Of a stretch of 64,000 bases of DNA, positions 1 through 9,067 are shown one piece after another. This DNA is from an uncultured Brachyspira sp. (GTDB taxonomy: Bacteria > Spirochaetota > Brachyspiria > Brachyspirales > Brachyspiraceae): contig NZ_CAJUPR010000012.1 of assembly GCF_910588665.1 (NCBI RefSeq), positions 6,234-70,233 of the forward strand. The letters are read 5' to 3'. The position numbers and the translations under genes are program-made. The notes beneath the pieces are model-generated. The model worked only from the letters and a program-made list of their open reading frames with translations, made no database searches and had not been told where the DNA came from. Within the stretch, counting starts at the first letter, position 1. Every line of letters begins with the position of its first letter.

Positions 1-4
1 TATC

Positions 5-940
5 CTACTGTTTAATACAATTTTCCAAGAAATCTTTATAAGCTATTTTTAAGCCTTCTTCAAGTTCTGTCTTATATTTCCAGCCTAAAGAATTAATTTT
101 TGATACATCAAGTAATTTCCTCATAGTACCATCAGGTTTAGAACTGTCTAATATTATATTTCCTTCAAAACCTACAATTTTTTTTATTAATTCTGCCAGT
201 TCTCTAATTGTAGTCTCTTTTCCTGAACCTATATTTATAAACTTTCCTATATCTTCGGCATTTTTATTTTCCATCAAATAAATACAGGCTTCTGCTAAAT
301 CATCAGAAAACATAAACTCTCTTAATGGCGTACCGCTTCCCCAAATAACAGTTTCTTTTAAATTATTTATTTTAGCTTCATGAAATCTTCTTATAAGCAT
401 AGGTATAACATGAGCATTTTCAGTATGATAATTATCATTAATGCCGTAAAGATTGCATGGCATAATAGATATATAATTTGTTTTGTATTGTCTGTTATAA
501 GCATCGCATAATTCTATACCTGCAATTTTTGCTAAAGCATAAGGTCTGTTTGTGCTCTCTAAATATCCAGAAAGCAAATATTCTTCTTTTATAGGCTGAG
601 GGCATTCTTTAGGATATATGCAGCTTGAACCTAAAAACATCAATTTTTCAATATTATATTTATAAGATGCTTCTATTATATTATTTTGTATTTGTAAATT
701 ATTTAAAAGAAAATCAACAGGATATGTATTGTTGGCATATATTCCGCCTACTTTAGCTGCTGATAAAAAAACCCATTGCGGCTTCTCTTTTTCAAAAAAA
801 TCAAATACTTCTTGTCTAGTTCTTAAATCTAATTCTGAATGTGTTTTTCTTATTATAGTATTATATCCGTTTTTAGTGAGAACTCTATCTATAGCACTTC
901 CCACTAAACCTTTATGACCTGCTATATATATTTTTTTCAA
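5..940 (-). CDS. fcl: GDP-L-fucose synthase
   Basis: Cytoplasmic NADPH-dependent epimerase-reductase that converts GDP-4-keto-6-deoxymannose to GDP-L-fucose for surface glycans. The 311-residue protein has the usual family length. It shows the Rossmann motif GHKGLVG at residues 8-14, Ser-Ser-Cys at 105-107, the SDR pair Tyr134 and Lys138 (YALAK), and His177, matching the serine, cysteine, tyrosine, lysine and histidine active-site set of this family. The start is a TTG codon preceded by AGGAG about five bases upstream; no ATG in this frame is better placed. The gene lies 18 bases after the Na/Pi transporter gene on the same strand and is probably cotranscribed with it. The stop codon is at the extreme left of the window, so the gene is complete. 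The family call is firm. Confidence 0.93.
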   Translation of the reverse strand: MKKIYIAGHKGLVGSAIDRVLTKNGYNTIIRKTHSELDLRTRQEVFDFFEKEKPQWVFLSAAKVGGIYANNTYPVDFLLNNLQIQNNIIEASYKYNIEKLMFLGSSCIYPKECPQPIKEEYLLSGYLESTNRPYALAKIAGIELCDAYNRQYKTNYISIMPCNLYGINDNYHTENAHVIPMLIRRFHEAKINNLKETVIWGSGTPLREFMFSDDLAEACIYLMENKNAEDIGKFINIGSGKETTIRELAELIKKIVGFEGNIILDSSKPDGTMRKLLDVSKINSLGWKYKTELEEGLKIAYKDFLENCIKQ

Positions 941-958
941 AATTACTCCTATAAAAGT

Positions 959-2629
959 TTATTTATCTTTTCCTGTTATAGCTTCCACTATATTAACAAG
1001 GTTGGCAATAGAGCGGTTGAAGTATACTAATACATCTCCGTATAAATGAGCATTTAAAGCGGGTATTAGTGATTTATCAACATTATCATAATGTCTTTCT
1101 CTGGCTTCATAATAAAAACCTTTAATTTCATGATATTTTTTCATAGCCTCATCATATACTTTTTCTTTATTTAGATAATAATATTCAAGTATTAAACCTG
1201 ATAAATAATCTATGAAATTTTTATTATTATCAATCATTTTTATTATGTCTTCCTTCTGAGTTTCGTTAAATAATGTTTTCTTTTCATTTCCTTTAATAAT
1301 AGCCTTTCCTAAATCTTTTAAATTATCTCCTAAATTTTCATAATATGTGCTTATATTTATAAGAGATGCAATATTTTCAGAGTTTAAAGTATTTTTACCA
1401 AGAAGTTTTAACAAAAAAGTATGAATTTCATGATCCGTATTGTCAAGCATTTTTTCATGATCTCTTATTTTTGTAAGCAGTCTTTCACTGGGATTTTCAA
1501 ATAACTGTTCTATTCTTGAAAGCATTTTTTTAGCAATTTCACCCATATAAGTAACTTCTTTTCTTACCTCTATTTCAGCAGAAACAGGCATATTTAAAAG
1601 CTTATCTGAAAGCACGCTGACATGCTTTTCATCTTCTTTTTCTTTAATAAGAAGGCATACTATTTTTTCAAGTTTTTCAGTCAGAAAATAAAATACTATA
1701 ACATTTATAATATTAAATATTGTATGCGCTGCCGCTATATAAAAAGATATATTAACATATTTATTATTTACAACTAGATTAGGATCTCCTATATTCATAA
1801 ATCCTACAGCAATATCTACAAATTTAATATAATAAGGGAATAAGAAGAATATATATATAACACCGAATATATTAAACAGACAGTGAACTAATGCGGATCT
1901 TTTAGCATTTGTTGAAGCTCCTAAAGTTGCCAAAACTACCGTAATTGTAGTGCCTATATTCTGACCTAATATTAAAGCCACTCCTGTAGGATAGTCTATC
2001 AATCCTACTGTAGCCAGCGATATTGTAACGCCCAATGCCGCACTGCTTGATTGTATTATGGCGGTAACAATCATGCCTATCATTATGCATAAAAATCTTC
2101 CATACATAGTATCTGCATTTGCAAGTAAAAATATTTTTTCAAAATCTTCGGTTCCCCTTACTCCTTCAAATGCTAATTTCATAAGTATAAGTCCGTAAAA
2201 TATCATACCGAAACCCATCAGTATTTCACCGAAGAATTTTAATTTTCTATTTTCGGAGCCGAATATTATTATAATTGAGCCTATTCCCAGAGAGGGAAGG
2301 GCAACCGTATCTATATTAAGTGATATTATCCAGCCTGTAACAGTAGTACCTATATTGGCACCAAGTATTATATTTATTGCCTGCGAAAGTGTAAGTATAT
2401 TTGCATTTACAAAGCTTACAGTCATTACCGTAGTGGCGCTGCTTGACTGAACTATTGCTGTTATTAAAAAACCTATTGATATGCCTAGAATTTTATTCTT
2501 GGTTACTTTATTTAGTATTTCTTTTAATGTATTTTCTGTGCTTTCCTGAAGTCCTTCCGAAAAAACTTTAAGACCGTATATGAAAAGTCCGAATCCGCCA
2601 ATAAGATAGAAAGCTAAGTTTAAAAGCAT
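959..2629 (-). CDS. Na/Pi cotransporter family protein with PhoU-like C-terminal domain
   Basis: Inner-membrane transporter of the NptA/YjbB type, expected to couple sodium and phosphate movement. The 556 residues contain the two inverted family repeats, each with a QSSSA motif (residues 61-65 and near 190) and a downstream Asn-Ile-Gly-Thr-Thr stretch (ANIGTT, QNIGTT). About eight or nine hydrophobic segments fill residues 1-330. The last 200 residues are helical and charged, like the PhoU-related tail of bacterial members. AGGA sits upstream of the ATG. It is the first gene of a likely two-gene unit with fcl. Direction of transport (uptake or export) cannot be told from sequence. Confidence 0.9.
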   Translation of the reverse strand: MLLNLAFYLIGGFGLFIYGLKVFSEGLQESTENTLKEILNKVTKNKILGISIGFLITAIVQSSSATTVMTVSFVNANILTLSQAINIILGANIGTTVTGWIISLNIDTVALPSLGIGSIIIIFGSENRKLKFFGEILMGFGMIFYGLILMKLAFEGVRGTEDFEKIFLLANADTMYGRFLCIMIGMIVTAIIQSSSAALGVTISLATVGLIDYPTGVALILGQNIGTTITVVLATLGASTNAKRSALVHCLFNIFGVIYIFFLFPYYIKFVDIAVGFMNIGDPNLVVNNKYVNISFYIAAAHTIFNIINVIVFYFLTEKLEKIVCLLIKEKEDEKHVSVLSDKLLNMPVSAEIEVRKEVTYMGEIAKKMLSRIEQLFENPSERLLTKIRDHEKMLDNTDHEIHTFLLKLLGKNTLNSENIASLINISTYYENLGDNLKDLGKAIIKGNEKKTLFNETQKEDIIKMIDNNKNFIDYLSGLILEYYYLNKEKVYDEAMKKYHEIKGFYYEARERHYDNVDKSLIPALNAHLYGDVLVYFNRSIANLVNIVEAITGKDK

Positions 2630-2782
2630 ATTGTAATCCTATTATTTTTATTCATCTAGGCTCGTTTAGAATATCATAAATAGTTAAAAAGTCAATAAAA
2701 AATAAATTATTATGTTAATTGAATATATGTATTTTAATTGTTTTATAGAATATTTACTATAGATATAAATAATTTTTTATTG

Positions 2783-2939
2783 TTGCTATACTCCTGCCGA
2801 GTATGCACCTTATGATTGTGACCTTCAGGTCTGTGCTTGCCTTCGGCAAAAAATAATAAAGCGATTGCCTGCCATTAAATAAATTTATTTAATATTTAAG
2901 GGTAGGCAAAAGCATAGCTATAATAAAAAGTTATAGCAA
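2783..2939. repeat. Hairpin-rich intergenic element (REP/MITE-like)
   Basis: The 325-base gap between the Na/Pi gene and the TM2 gene holds no gene but is packed with inverted repeats. TTGCTATA (2783-2790) is matched by TATAGCAA (2932-2939) at the outer ends. Inside are GACC/GGTC with a TTCA loop (2820-2831), TTGCC/GGCAA (2837-2849), a long arm pair TTGCCTGCCATTAA and TTAAGGGTAGGCAA (2865-2909), and GCTATAA/TTATAGC (2917-2937). G+C is clearly higher than in surrounding spacers. The right end, read on the minus strand, shares the word GCTATGCTT and a following CTGC/TTGC-like stretch with the spacer near 33800, which suggests a dispersed family. No open frame or transposase is present. Confidence 0.5.
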
Positions 2940-2954
2940 ATCTAATGAATAGCT

Positions 2955-3158
2955 TTATTTTTTTAATTTTCTTCCTTCTTTATCTGTAAATTTGTCTAAT
3001 AGTATCATTACAATATCTATAATATACCATATACCAACCCCGCCTGCTGTCAGCCAGTATAATATGCCTGTCCAAATTTTTCCTACATAGAATCTGTGAA
3101 AAGGCAGAAATATAGCTAAAAGAAGAGTAATAAGCCAGCTTCTATCTGAAACTTCCAT
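2955..3158 (-). CDS. TM2 domain-containing small membrane protein
   Basis: Small inner-membrane protein of 67 residues made almost entirely of a TM2 domain. It has two hydrophobic helices, around residues 10-28 and 32-55. The conserved turn contains His-Arg-Phe-Tyr-Val-Gly (HRFYVGK), and an Asp sits in the second helix (YIIDIVMI). A strong AGGAGG site precedes the ATG. The function of bacterial TM2 proteins is unknown. It stands alone between the hairpin-rich element and uvrB. The family assignment is secure. Confidence 0.85.
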   Translation of the reverse strand: MEVSDRSWLITLLLAIFLPFHRFYVGKIWTGILYWLTAGGVGIWYIIDIVMILLDKFTDKEGRKLKK

Positions 3159-3261
3159 TTTTTATCCTCCTAATAATTTTATTAACTATATATAAAAACT
3201 ATGTATTAATGATAAAAGTAAAGTTAATATTTTTATATTATTATAAACTTTCAATAAAAAA

Positions 3262-5295
3262 TCAGATTTTATTTTTAGAAATTATCTTTTTATTAGAAAC
3301 TGCTTTAGAAGACTTTAATTGTTTTAACTGATTAATTGTTTCTCTTATCTCAATAGCTTTTTCAAACTCTAAATTATCGGAAGCTTTTTTCATTTCTTTT
3401 TCAAGCTCTTTTATATAATCGCTGCTTTGTTTTTTAGGATCAATTCTTACTTTTTCATTAAAGCGTCTGAAATCAAAATGGAGTTCATAAGAAGCTTCAG
3501 TTTTTTCTTCTCTTTCAATTATATCCTGTATTTTTTTTATAATGGTTTTAGGAGTGATATTATGTTCTTTATTATACTCCATTTGTATTTTTCTTCTTCT
3601 TTCCGTTTCGTCAATAGCGGTTTTCATAGCTTCGCTTACGGAATCTGCAAACATTATAACTCTGCCGTTTGCATTTCTGGCGGCTCGTCCTATAGTTTGT
3701 ATTAAGGTTGTAGTGTTTCTTAAAAAACCTGTTTTATCGGCATCCAATATTAATATTAAAGATACTTCAGGTACATCAAGCCCTTCTCTTAGAAGATTAA
3801 TTCCAACAAGTACATCAAAAGCGCCAAGCCTCAAATCTCTTATTATTTCCACCCGTTCAACGGTTTGAATATCCGAATGCAGATAACGGGTTCTTACTCC
3901 GTTTTCATTTAAATATTTTGTAAGGTCTTCAGCCATTTTTTTTGTAAGAGTTGTTATGAATATTCTTTCATTATTAGCAACTGTTTTTTTTATCTCCTCA
4001 AGTATTCTGTCAATTTGTCCGTCGATGGGATATATTTCTATGATAGGGTCAAGCAGACCTGTGGGGCGTATAATCTGCTCCACAACCGCGCTGCTTTTTT
4101 TTATCTCGTACTCGGCAGGAGTTGCGCTTATATATATAGTATCATTAGTCAGCTTTTCAAACTCTTCAAAAAATAAAGGTCTGTTGTCAAGAGCGGAAGG
4201 AAGTCTGAAGCCGTACTTTACCAGAGTTTCCTTTCTGCTTCTGTCTCCGAAAAACATTCCTCTAATCTGAGGTATGCTTACATGCGATTCGTCTATGATT
4301 GTCAGAAAATCTTCAGGAAAATAATCTATAAGGCAGGCTGGTCTGTCTCCTTCCTTGCGTGCAGACAGAGGTCTGGAGTAATTTTCTATTCCAGCACAAT
4401 ATCCTACCTCTCTCAGCATTTCCAAATCGTATTTAGTTCTGCCGTATATACGCTCGGCTTCTACAAGTTTTCCTTCGGATTTGAATTTATTGTATTGCCG
4501 TTCAAGTTCTTCTTCTATAAGCTTAATACCTGAAGCTAATTTATCGCCTCCCGTAACAAAATGTTTGGCAGGGTATATTACAACTCTTTCCTGCTCAGAT
4601 AATTTTTGTCTTGTGATGGGATTAATTTTTATTATTCTTTCAACTGTATCTGCTAAAAACTCTATTCTTATAATCTCATCAGAATATGCACTCATTATTT
4701 CTATAGTGTCTCCTATAACTTTGAATCTTGCCCGCTCAAGAATATCTTTTACCCTTTCATATTGTATTGAGACTAACTTTTCAATAATTTCATCTCTGTC
4801 ATATTCTTTGTCTTTTTCTACAGATATATATAATTTTCTATAGTCTTCAGGAGAACCCAAACCGTATATGCATGAAACAGAAGCCACTATTATAACATCT
4901 CGTCTTTCAAGAAGCGATGTTGTAGCTTTAAGTCTTAATCTGTCTATCTCATCATTAATGGAAGCATCTTTATCAATATACAAATCTTTTGCAGGTACAT
5001 AAGCTTCAGGCTGATAGTAATCATAATATGAAACGAAGTATTCAACTGCATTATTCGGAAAAAAATCTTTAAGCTCTCTGTAAAGCTGCGCCGCTAAAGT
5101 TTTATTATGCGACATTACAAGAGTAGGTCTGTTTGCTTTTTCTATGACATTGGCTATAGTAAAAGTTTTTCCGCTTGCCGTAACTCCCAAAAGAGTTTGA
5201 TATTTATTTTTATTTTCAAGACCTTTAACTAAAGATTCTATTGCAGCTACTTGATCTCCTGAGGGTTTGAAATTAGATTCTAATTTAAAATTCAT
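3262..5295 (-). CDS. uvrB: Excinuclease ABC subunit B
   Basis: UvrB is the helicase-like damage-verification subunit of nucleotide excision repair; UvrA loads it and it then recruits UvrC. The 677-residue length is typical. Walker A GVTASGKT lies at residues 37-44. The beta-hairpin region rich in tyrosine (YYDYYQPEAY) follows near residue 95, then helicase motifs including DESH and the C-terminal motif with GRAARN. A UVR motif (residues about 625-660) ends the folded part. The start has no Shine-Dalgarno sequence; instead a good promoter places transcription start at or within a base or two of the ATG, so the mRNA may be leaderless. Its partner uvrA lies about 48 kb away in this window. Confidence 0.97.
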   Translation of the reverse strand: MNFKLESNFKPSGDQVAAIESLVKGLENKNKYQTLLGVTASGKTFTIANVIEKANRPTLVMSHNKTLAAQLYRELKDFFPNNAVEYFVSYYDYYQPEAYVPAKDLYIDKDASINDEIDRLRLKATTSLLERRDVIIVASVSCIYGLGSPEDYRKLYISVEKDKEYDRDEIIEKLVSIQYERVKDILERARFKVIGDTIEIMSAYSDEIIRIEFLADTVERIIKINPITRQKLSEQERVVIYPAKHFVTGGDKLASGIKLIEEELERQYNKFKSEGKLVEAERIYGRTKYDLEMLREVGYCAGIENYSRPLSARKEGDRPACLIDYFPEDFLTIIDESHVSIPQIRGMFFGDRSRKETLVKYGFRLPSALDNRPLFFEEFEKLTNDTIYISATPAEYEIKKSSAVVEQIIRPTGLLDPIIEIYPIDGQIDRILEEIKKTVANNERIFITTLTKKMAEDLTKYLNENGVRTRYLHSDIQTVERVEIIRDLRLGAFDVLVGINLLREGLDVPEVSLILILDADKTGFLRNTTTLIQTIGRAARNANGRVIMFADSVSEAMKTAIDETERRRKIQMEYNKEHNITPKTIIKKIQDIIEREEKTEASYELHFDFRRFNEKVRIDPKKQSSDYIKELEKEMKKASDNLEFEKAIEIRETINQLKQLKSSKAVSNKKIISKNKI

Positions 5296-5302
5296 AGTAT
5301 TT

Positions 5303-5331
5303 ATTATACTATATTTTTTTATTTAAGTAAA
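5303..5331 (-). promoter_or_regulatory. Sigma-70-type promoter of uvrB
   Basis: On the minus strand TTTACT (5331-5326) and TATAAT (5308-5303) are separated by exactly 17 bases. Only seven bases, AAATACT, lie between the -10 box and the uvrB ATG. The predicted transcription start therefore falls at the start codon. The promoter overlaps the 3' end of the upstream decayed gene. Confidence 0.6.
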
Positions 5332-5733
5332 CTGCCTGAATATTTTTTTATTTTGCTTTTAAATACATTAAGTTTTCTATAATACGGATTAAAGTTTAAA
5401 TCTTTATTTTTGTAAAGTTTTTTTATGTATAATTTACCCCAAGTGAGGCAATGTATTGAATGAAATCTTATTTTTTTATTTGCTTCTCCCTCATGATAAT
5501 TGCAGAAAGGAATTTTATCTTCAAAATATATTTTTTTCATTTCATATTTTTTCTTTTTTATCATTTTGAACTGTGGTCTTCCGTATAAAATTGCTGAGTC
5601 AAATATGCAGTCATTTTTTATTTAACATAAGTTGCCTACAGATAAATTAAAATTTGAAAGGAACTCTCTTGAAATACACATATCTGAAATAGTTCCAGCC
5701 ACACAGGATATTCAATAAAATATTTCTTTAGGA
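5319..5733 (-). pseudogene. Decayed gene of unknown family
   Basis: One reading frame runs from about 5733 down to the TAA at 5319 and is interrupted by in-frame TGA and TAA stops. The last 81 codons after an internal ATG are open. The conceptual protein reads continuously across the stops, with stretches such as SDMCISREF, DSAILYGRPQF and RFHSIHCLTWGKLY. This indicates a real ancestral coding sequence, not chance. I do not recognise the family; a link to glycosyltransferases is only a guess. No intact start or full-length domain remains. The 81-codon tail could be mistaken for a small gene, but its codons continue upstream through the stops. Confidence 0.55.
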
Positions 5734-5763
5734 ACTGTATTTTTTATATATAAAAAAATAGTA

Positions 5764-6618
5764 TTAATAAAAATTAACGGTTCTGGTTAATACTACTGTT
5801 TTATTATCAAAATCTGTAACTTCAGCCTTGAATATGTATTTTCCTCTTTTCGGTGTAAATACTCCTCCTCTGTAAAAATGAGAATCCACTCCGTAAACTT
5901 CCTCAAAGGTATAATTGGGAGATATATAGTAGATATTATCTCTTTTTATAAAATATGTAAAATCATAATCTCTTAAAAGCTTTTCGTTCATAAATATTTT
6001 AACTCTTTTAAGTCCCATAGGTATTCCGCTAAGCAGATCATACGCTTTTACAAATAATTTTATTTCTCCGCTGTAGCTCATAGGCATTTTATCTTTTATC
6101 TGTATAAGTCTGTTTTCCGTTCTCAGATATATTCCATGAATGAGCGGCTTCTGAGACGAACTCTTATCTATATTTAAATATTCAAGAGGATCTACAACTA
6201 AACCTTCTTTCATGTTTTCTACAGTTAAATGCAGATGAGCCCCGCCTGATCTTCCGCTGTTTCCAGTAAGCGCCACAACATTTCTTTCTGTAACTTTGGC
6301 ATAAGATTTTTCTATTGTTCCTGATTCTATATGATAATAATAACTTCTTAAATTATCAGGGTGTTCTATTATAAGAACATTTCCAACTCCGTAAAGCGGT
6401 CTTGTAGGATCTTCTTCTTCATCAATATAATAAACTATTTCTCCGTCTTTTACAGGATATATTTCCATTTTACTTCCTCCGAAATCAACTCCGTTATGAA
6501 AATGATCCGTTCTGAACTCTCCAAATGTGCTTGTTACCCTTATTCTATTAGGATCTATAGGTACCCTTGAAAATAATGATGATGCTGTTATAAAAAATAA
6601 TAATATATATTTTTTCAT
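5764..6618 (-). CDS. M23 (LytM-type) peptidase family protein
   Basis: Probable periplasmic peptidoglycan peptidase, or an amidase activator of the LytM/EnvC kind. The 284-residue protein begins with a signal peptide (residues 1-17). The M23 domain follows, with HNGVD (His41 and Asp45), His96 and HLH at 128-130. All zinc ligands and catalytic histidines of the family are present, so it is likely active. The remaining C-terminal half is beta-rich and resembles no domain I can name. The ATG overlaps the stop of the propeller protein gene by four bases, indicating translational coupling. It is the last gene of a four-gene envelope operon. Confidence 0.85.
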   Translation of the reverse strand: MKKYILLFFITASSLFSRVPIDPNRIRVTSTFGEFRTDHFHNGVDFGGSKMEIYPVKDGEIVYYIDEEEDPTRPLYGVGNVLIIEHPDNLRSYYYHIESGTIEKSYAKVTERNVVALTGNSGRSGGAHLHLTVENMKEGLVVDPLEYLNIDKSSSQKPLIHGIYLRTENRLIQIKDKMPMSYSGEIKLFVKAYDLLSGIPMGLKRVKIFMNEKLLRDYDFTYFIKRDNIYYISPNYTFEEVYGVDSHFYRGGVFTPKRGKYIFKAEVTDFDNKTVVLTRTVNFY

Positions 6619-7799
6619 AGTTTAACCTTCTTATATGTATAAATCATTTTATCTGTTACAATCATATATTCATTTTCTAAATTCGATATATCCAGATTAT
6701 ATACCCAGCCGTCTAAATATTTTTCAAATACAATTTCCTTCGCATTATTATCATATATTAAAACTATACTCTTAGCATTTTTAGATATGCTCATAATAGC
6801 AGAATTAGTTTCGCTTGCAAGCTTCATATTAACGGCATTTTGCATATCATATTTATCCAAATTAATTCTGTCAATTTCCTTTCCTTTGTTATTATTATTT
6901 AAGCCGTAGAGTATAACATCTCTGTCTGCAAGCATAAATGCAGTCATAGATTTTTCGCTTATATAGCTTGATACATGTCTTCTTCTATTTAATCCCGTAT
7001 CTAAATACCATATAATACTTCCCTTTGCATCGTAAAGAGTAATATATTCTGGTCTTATTCCGCTTACGGATAATGCAAAACTTCCGTATTCGCTTATTGC
7101 AACCGATTTTACTATATTTATTTCGCTTAATACCGTTGATATTGAAAATGCCAAATTTCCGTTTCTATTTATATATGCTATATCTCCGCTTGAAAAACCA
7201 GATATATAATCTCCTGTATTAACGGCAAAAGCTCCGTCTGTAATAATTTCTCCGTATTGTATATGTCTGCTTAGCGGATTATTATTAAAATCAAACATTT
7301 GTATTTTTGAATTATCACTTGAATGATATATTATCCTCTGAGAATAAGGCGCAATTTCAGGATAAATAGATGTGTTGGTACGCCATATAACAATACCTAT
7401 ATCATTATATGCATCTATATAATTACCGTATCTTTTATATATAATAAAGTTTTCATTATTTACGGATGCAAGTTCTCCTCTTGACAAATTTGTGCTGTAT
7501 ATTGTATATCCTTTAGAATCAAAATAATGAACTATTCTTTCAGGTTTTGTAAAAAAATTATGTTTGAATATACCGTCTATGCTGAAATTATTGTCATGTG
7601 ATGGGGCTTCTATTGATGAAGATGGCTTATTCCAAACATTTACAGTATTATACTCTTCATTTAATCTGTTAGTACCGAAAAAGAATATAAATAAAATTAT
7701 TAAAATTAAAGCGCTTATTACAGTTAAATATCTTATAAAGAAAGGCTCTATTTTATGTATATTTTCCAATTCTATTATAGATTTTTCTTTTATTTTCAT
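6615..7799 (-). CDS. Membrane-anchored beta-propeller-like protein
   Basis: A 394-residue protein with a short cytoplasmic N-terminus, one transmembrane helix (about residues 23-42) and a large region outside the membrane. The outer part repeats short beta-strand blocks of the kind seen in WD40/PQQ-like propellers (for example SGDIAYIN, GSIIWYLD and REHV-type strand ends). It has no catalytic motif that I recognise. The gene sits between two M23 peptidase genes and overlaps the downstream one by four bases. A scaffold or regulator of the peptidases is a reasonable inference. A related propeller design occurs in the 17285-19336 gene. Confidence 0.6.
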   Translation of the reverse strand: MKIKEKSIIELENIHKIEPFFIRYLTVISALILIILFIFFFGTNRLNEEYNTVNVWNKPSSSIEAPSHDNNFSIDGIFKHNFFTKPERIVHYFDSKGYTIYSTNLSRGELASVNNENFIIYKRYGNYIDAYNDIGIVIWRTNTSIYPEIAPYSQRIIYHSSDNSKIQMFDFNNNPLSRHIQYGEIITDGAFAVNTGDYISGFSSGDIAYINRNGNLAFSISTVLSEINIVKSVAISEYGSFALSVSGIRPEYITLYDAKGSIIWYLDTGLNRRRHVSSYISEKSMTAFMLADRDVILYGLNNNNKGKEIDRINLDKYDMQNAVNMKLASETNSAIMSISKNAKSIVLIYDNNAKEIVFEKYLDGWVYNLDISNLENEYMIVTDKMIYTYKKVKL

Positions 7800-7846
7800 C
7801 TATGATTATAACTCTCTGGCATTATAATTTTTTATATTAAACTATA

Positions 7847-9028
7847 TTATTTTATTTGAGTAAGCATTTTAGTATTAAATGAAGCAGATTTTTCTAATAT
7901 GCTTAAAGGATCAAAAGTTATATTTCCTGCTCTCATTTCCCAATGACAATGAGGTCCTGTTGACATTCCTGTGGATCCTATTAATCCTATTATATCGCCT
8001 TTTTTAACATACTGTCCTTCTTTTGCTATTAATTTAGACATATGGAAGTATGAACTGTAAACGCCTTCTCCATGATCTATAACAACACAGTTTCCCCGTA
8101 CAAATAATTCTCTTGATACTTTAACAATGCCGTTATTAGCCGCCATTATAGGAGTGCCGTTTGTATTGGCTATATCAAAACCCTGATGATATCTTGCATA
8201 GTCTTTTGTATATCCTCTGAAGGCTCCGAATCCTGAAGAGTATCTGCCTTGAGACGGCATTATATAAACTTTATCGGCATAATTAGTAGGAGTATAGCTT
8301 ATATAAATTTTTCCATTTAAAAGCTCTCTTTCTTCTTTTGATTTTTGAGGATTGCTTATAATATTTTTCATAGCGGATGTAACTCCCTGTATTTGCTTAG
8401 GTTTCGGAGGGGGAGGAGTGAAATCTAATTTTATATCTATTGCAACAGTTAAAATTGTTTTATCTTTTAATGTTATATCGGATATGAATTGATATTTTTT
8501 ATCCTGAGAACCTACATATATGCCGAACATGCTTTTATAAACTTTAAGGTTTCTGTCGGCGTTTTTTACCTCAAAAAATTTTACTATAGGTCTTGCGCTT
8601 CCCAAAAGTTTTGAGTTTTCTATTTTTATTTCATCTTTAGAGGATATAAATATTGTAGATACTTTTCCTGCATAAAACGGGAAAGGATCTGCATATATTT
8701 TTATATCATTGTCATATTTTTCAAAATCATTTAAAGAATTGAATTTGTTGTTTCTTTTATACATAGCTCCGTTTATTAATACGGCATTATTATCCGTAAT
8801 TTCTATTTTAGTGTTTTCAGAAAGATAATAATATTTACCGCCTATTTTCATTTCGGCATATGAATTTTTTTTAGTTTCTATAATATCTTTATTTTTTATT
8901 TCATCAGATGAATCTATATCTATATTTTTTCCTTCTCTGTTAATTAAAGTATCTCCGGAATATACTATAATATTTTGAGAATATAAAGATAATGAAATAA
9001 AAAATATGATACTGATAATATATTTCAT
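7847..9028 (-). CDS. M23 family metallopeptidase with C-terminal LytM domain
   Basis: Secreted 393-residue protein with a signal peptide (residues 1-17). A beta-rich N-terminal region to about residue 200 is followed by a proline-rich linker (PPPPKPK near 205-211). The LytM/M23 domain occupies residues 255-375 with the zinc-binding motifs HQGFD (His281, Asp285), His329 and HCH at 360-362. A complete metal site implies endopeptidase activity on peptidoglycan cross-links. It lies 47 bases upstream of the propeller gene and 38 bases after the TPR gene, all on the minus strand. The domain call is firm; the exact bond cleaved is not known. Confidence 0.88.
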   Translation of the reverse strand: MKYIISIIFFISLSLYSQNIIVYSGDTLINREGKNIDIDSSDEIKNKDIIETKKNSYAEMKIGGKYYYLSENTKIEITDNNAVLINGAMYKRNNKFNSLNDFEKYDNDIKIYADPFPFYAGKVSTIFISSKDEIKIENSKLLGSARPIVKFFEVKNADRNLKVYKSMFGIYVGSQDKKYQFISDITLKDKTILTVAIDIKLDFTPPPPKPKQIQGVTSAMKNIISNPQKSKEERELLNGKIYISYTPTNYADKVYIMPSQGRYSSGFGAFRGYTKDYARYHQGFDIANTNGTPIMAANNGIVKVSRELFVRGNCVVIDHGEGVYSSYFHMSKLIAKEGQYVKKGDIIGLIGSTGMSTGPHCHWEMRAGNITFDPLSILEKSASFNTKMLTQIK

Positions 9029-9067
9029 AAAACCTCCAAAGATAAAATTAATATATTTTAATTGATA

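Noticed and set aside
1902..2090. Histidine/arginine/tyrosine-rich frame on the minus strand within the Na/Pi gene
   Set aside because: It is an alternate frame of the conserved QSSSA region of the transporter.
4481..4843. Antisense frame of 120 codons within uvrB
   Set aside because: Serine-rich shadow of UvrB codons with no plausible start region.
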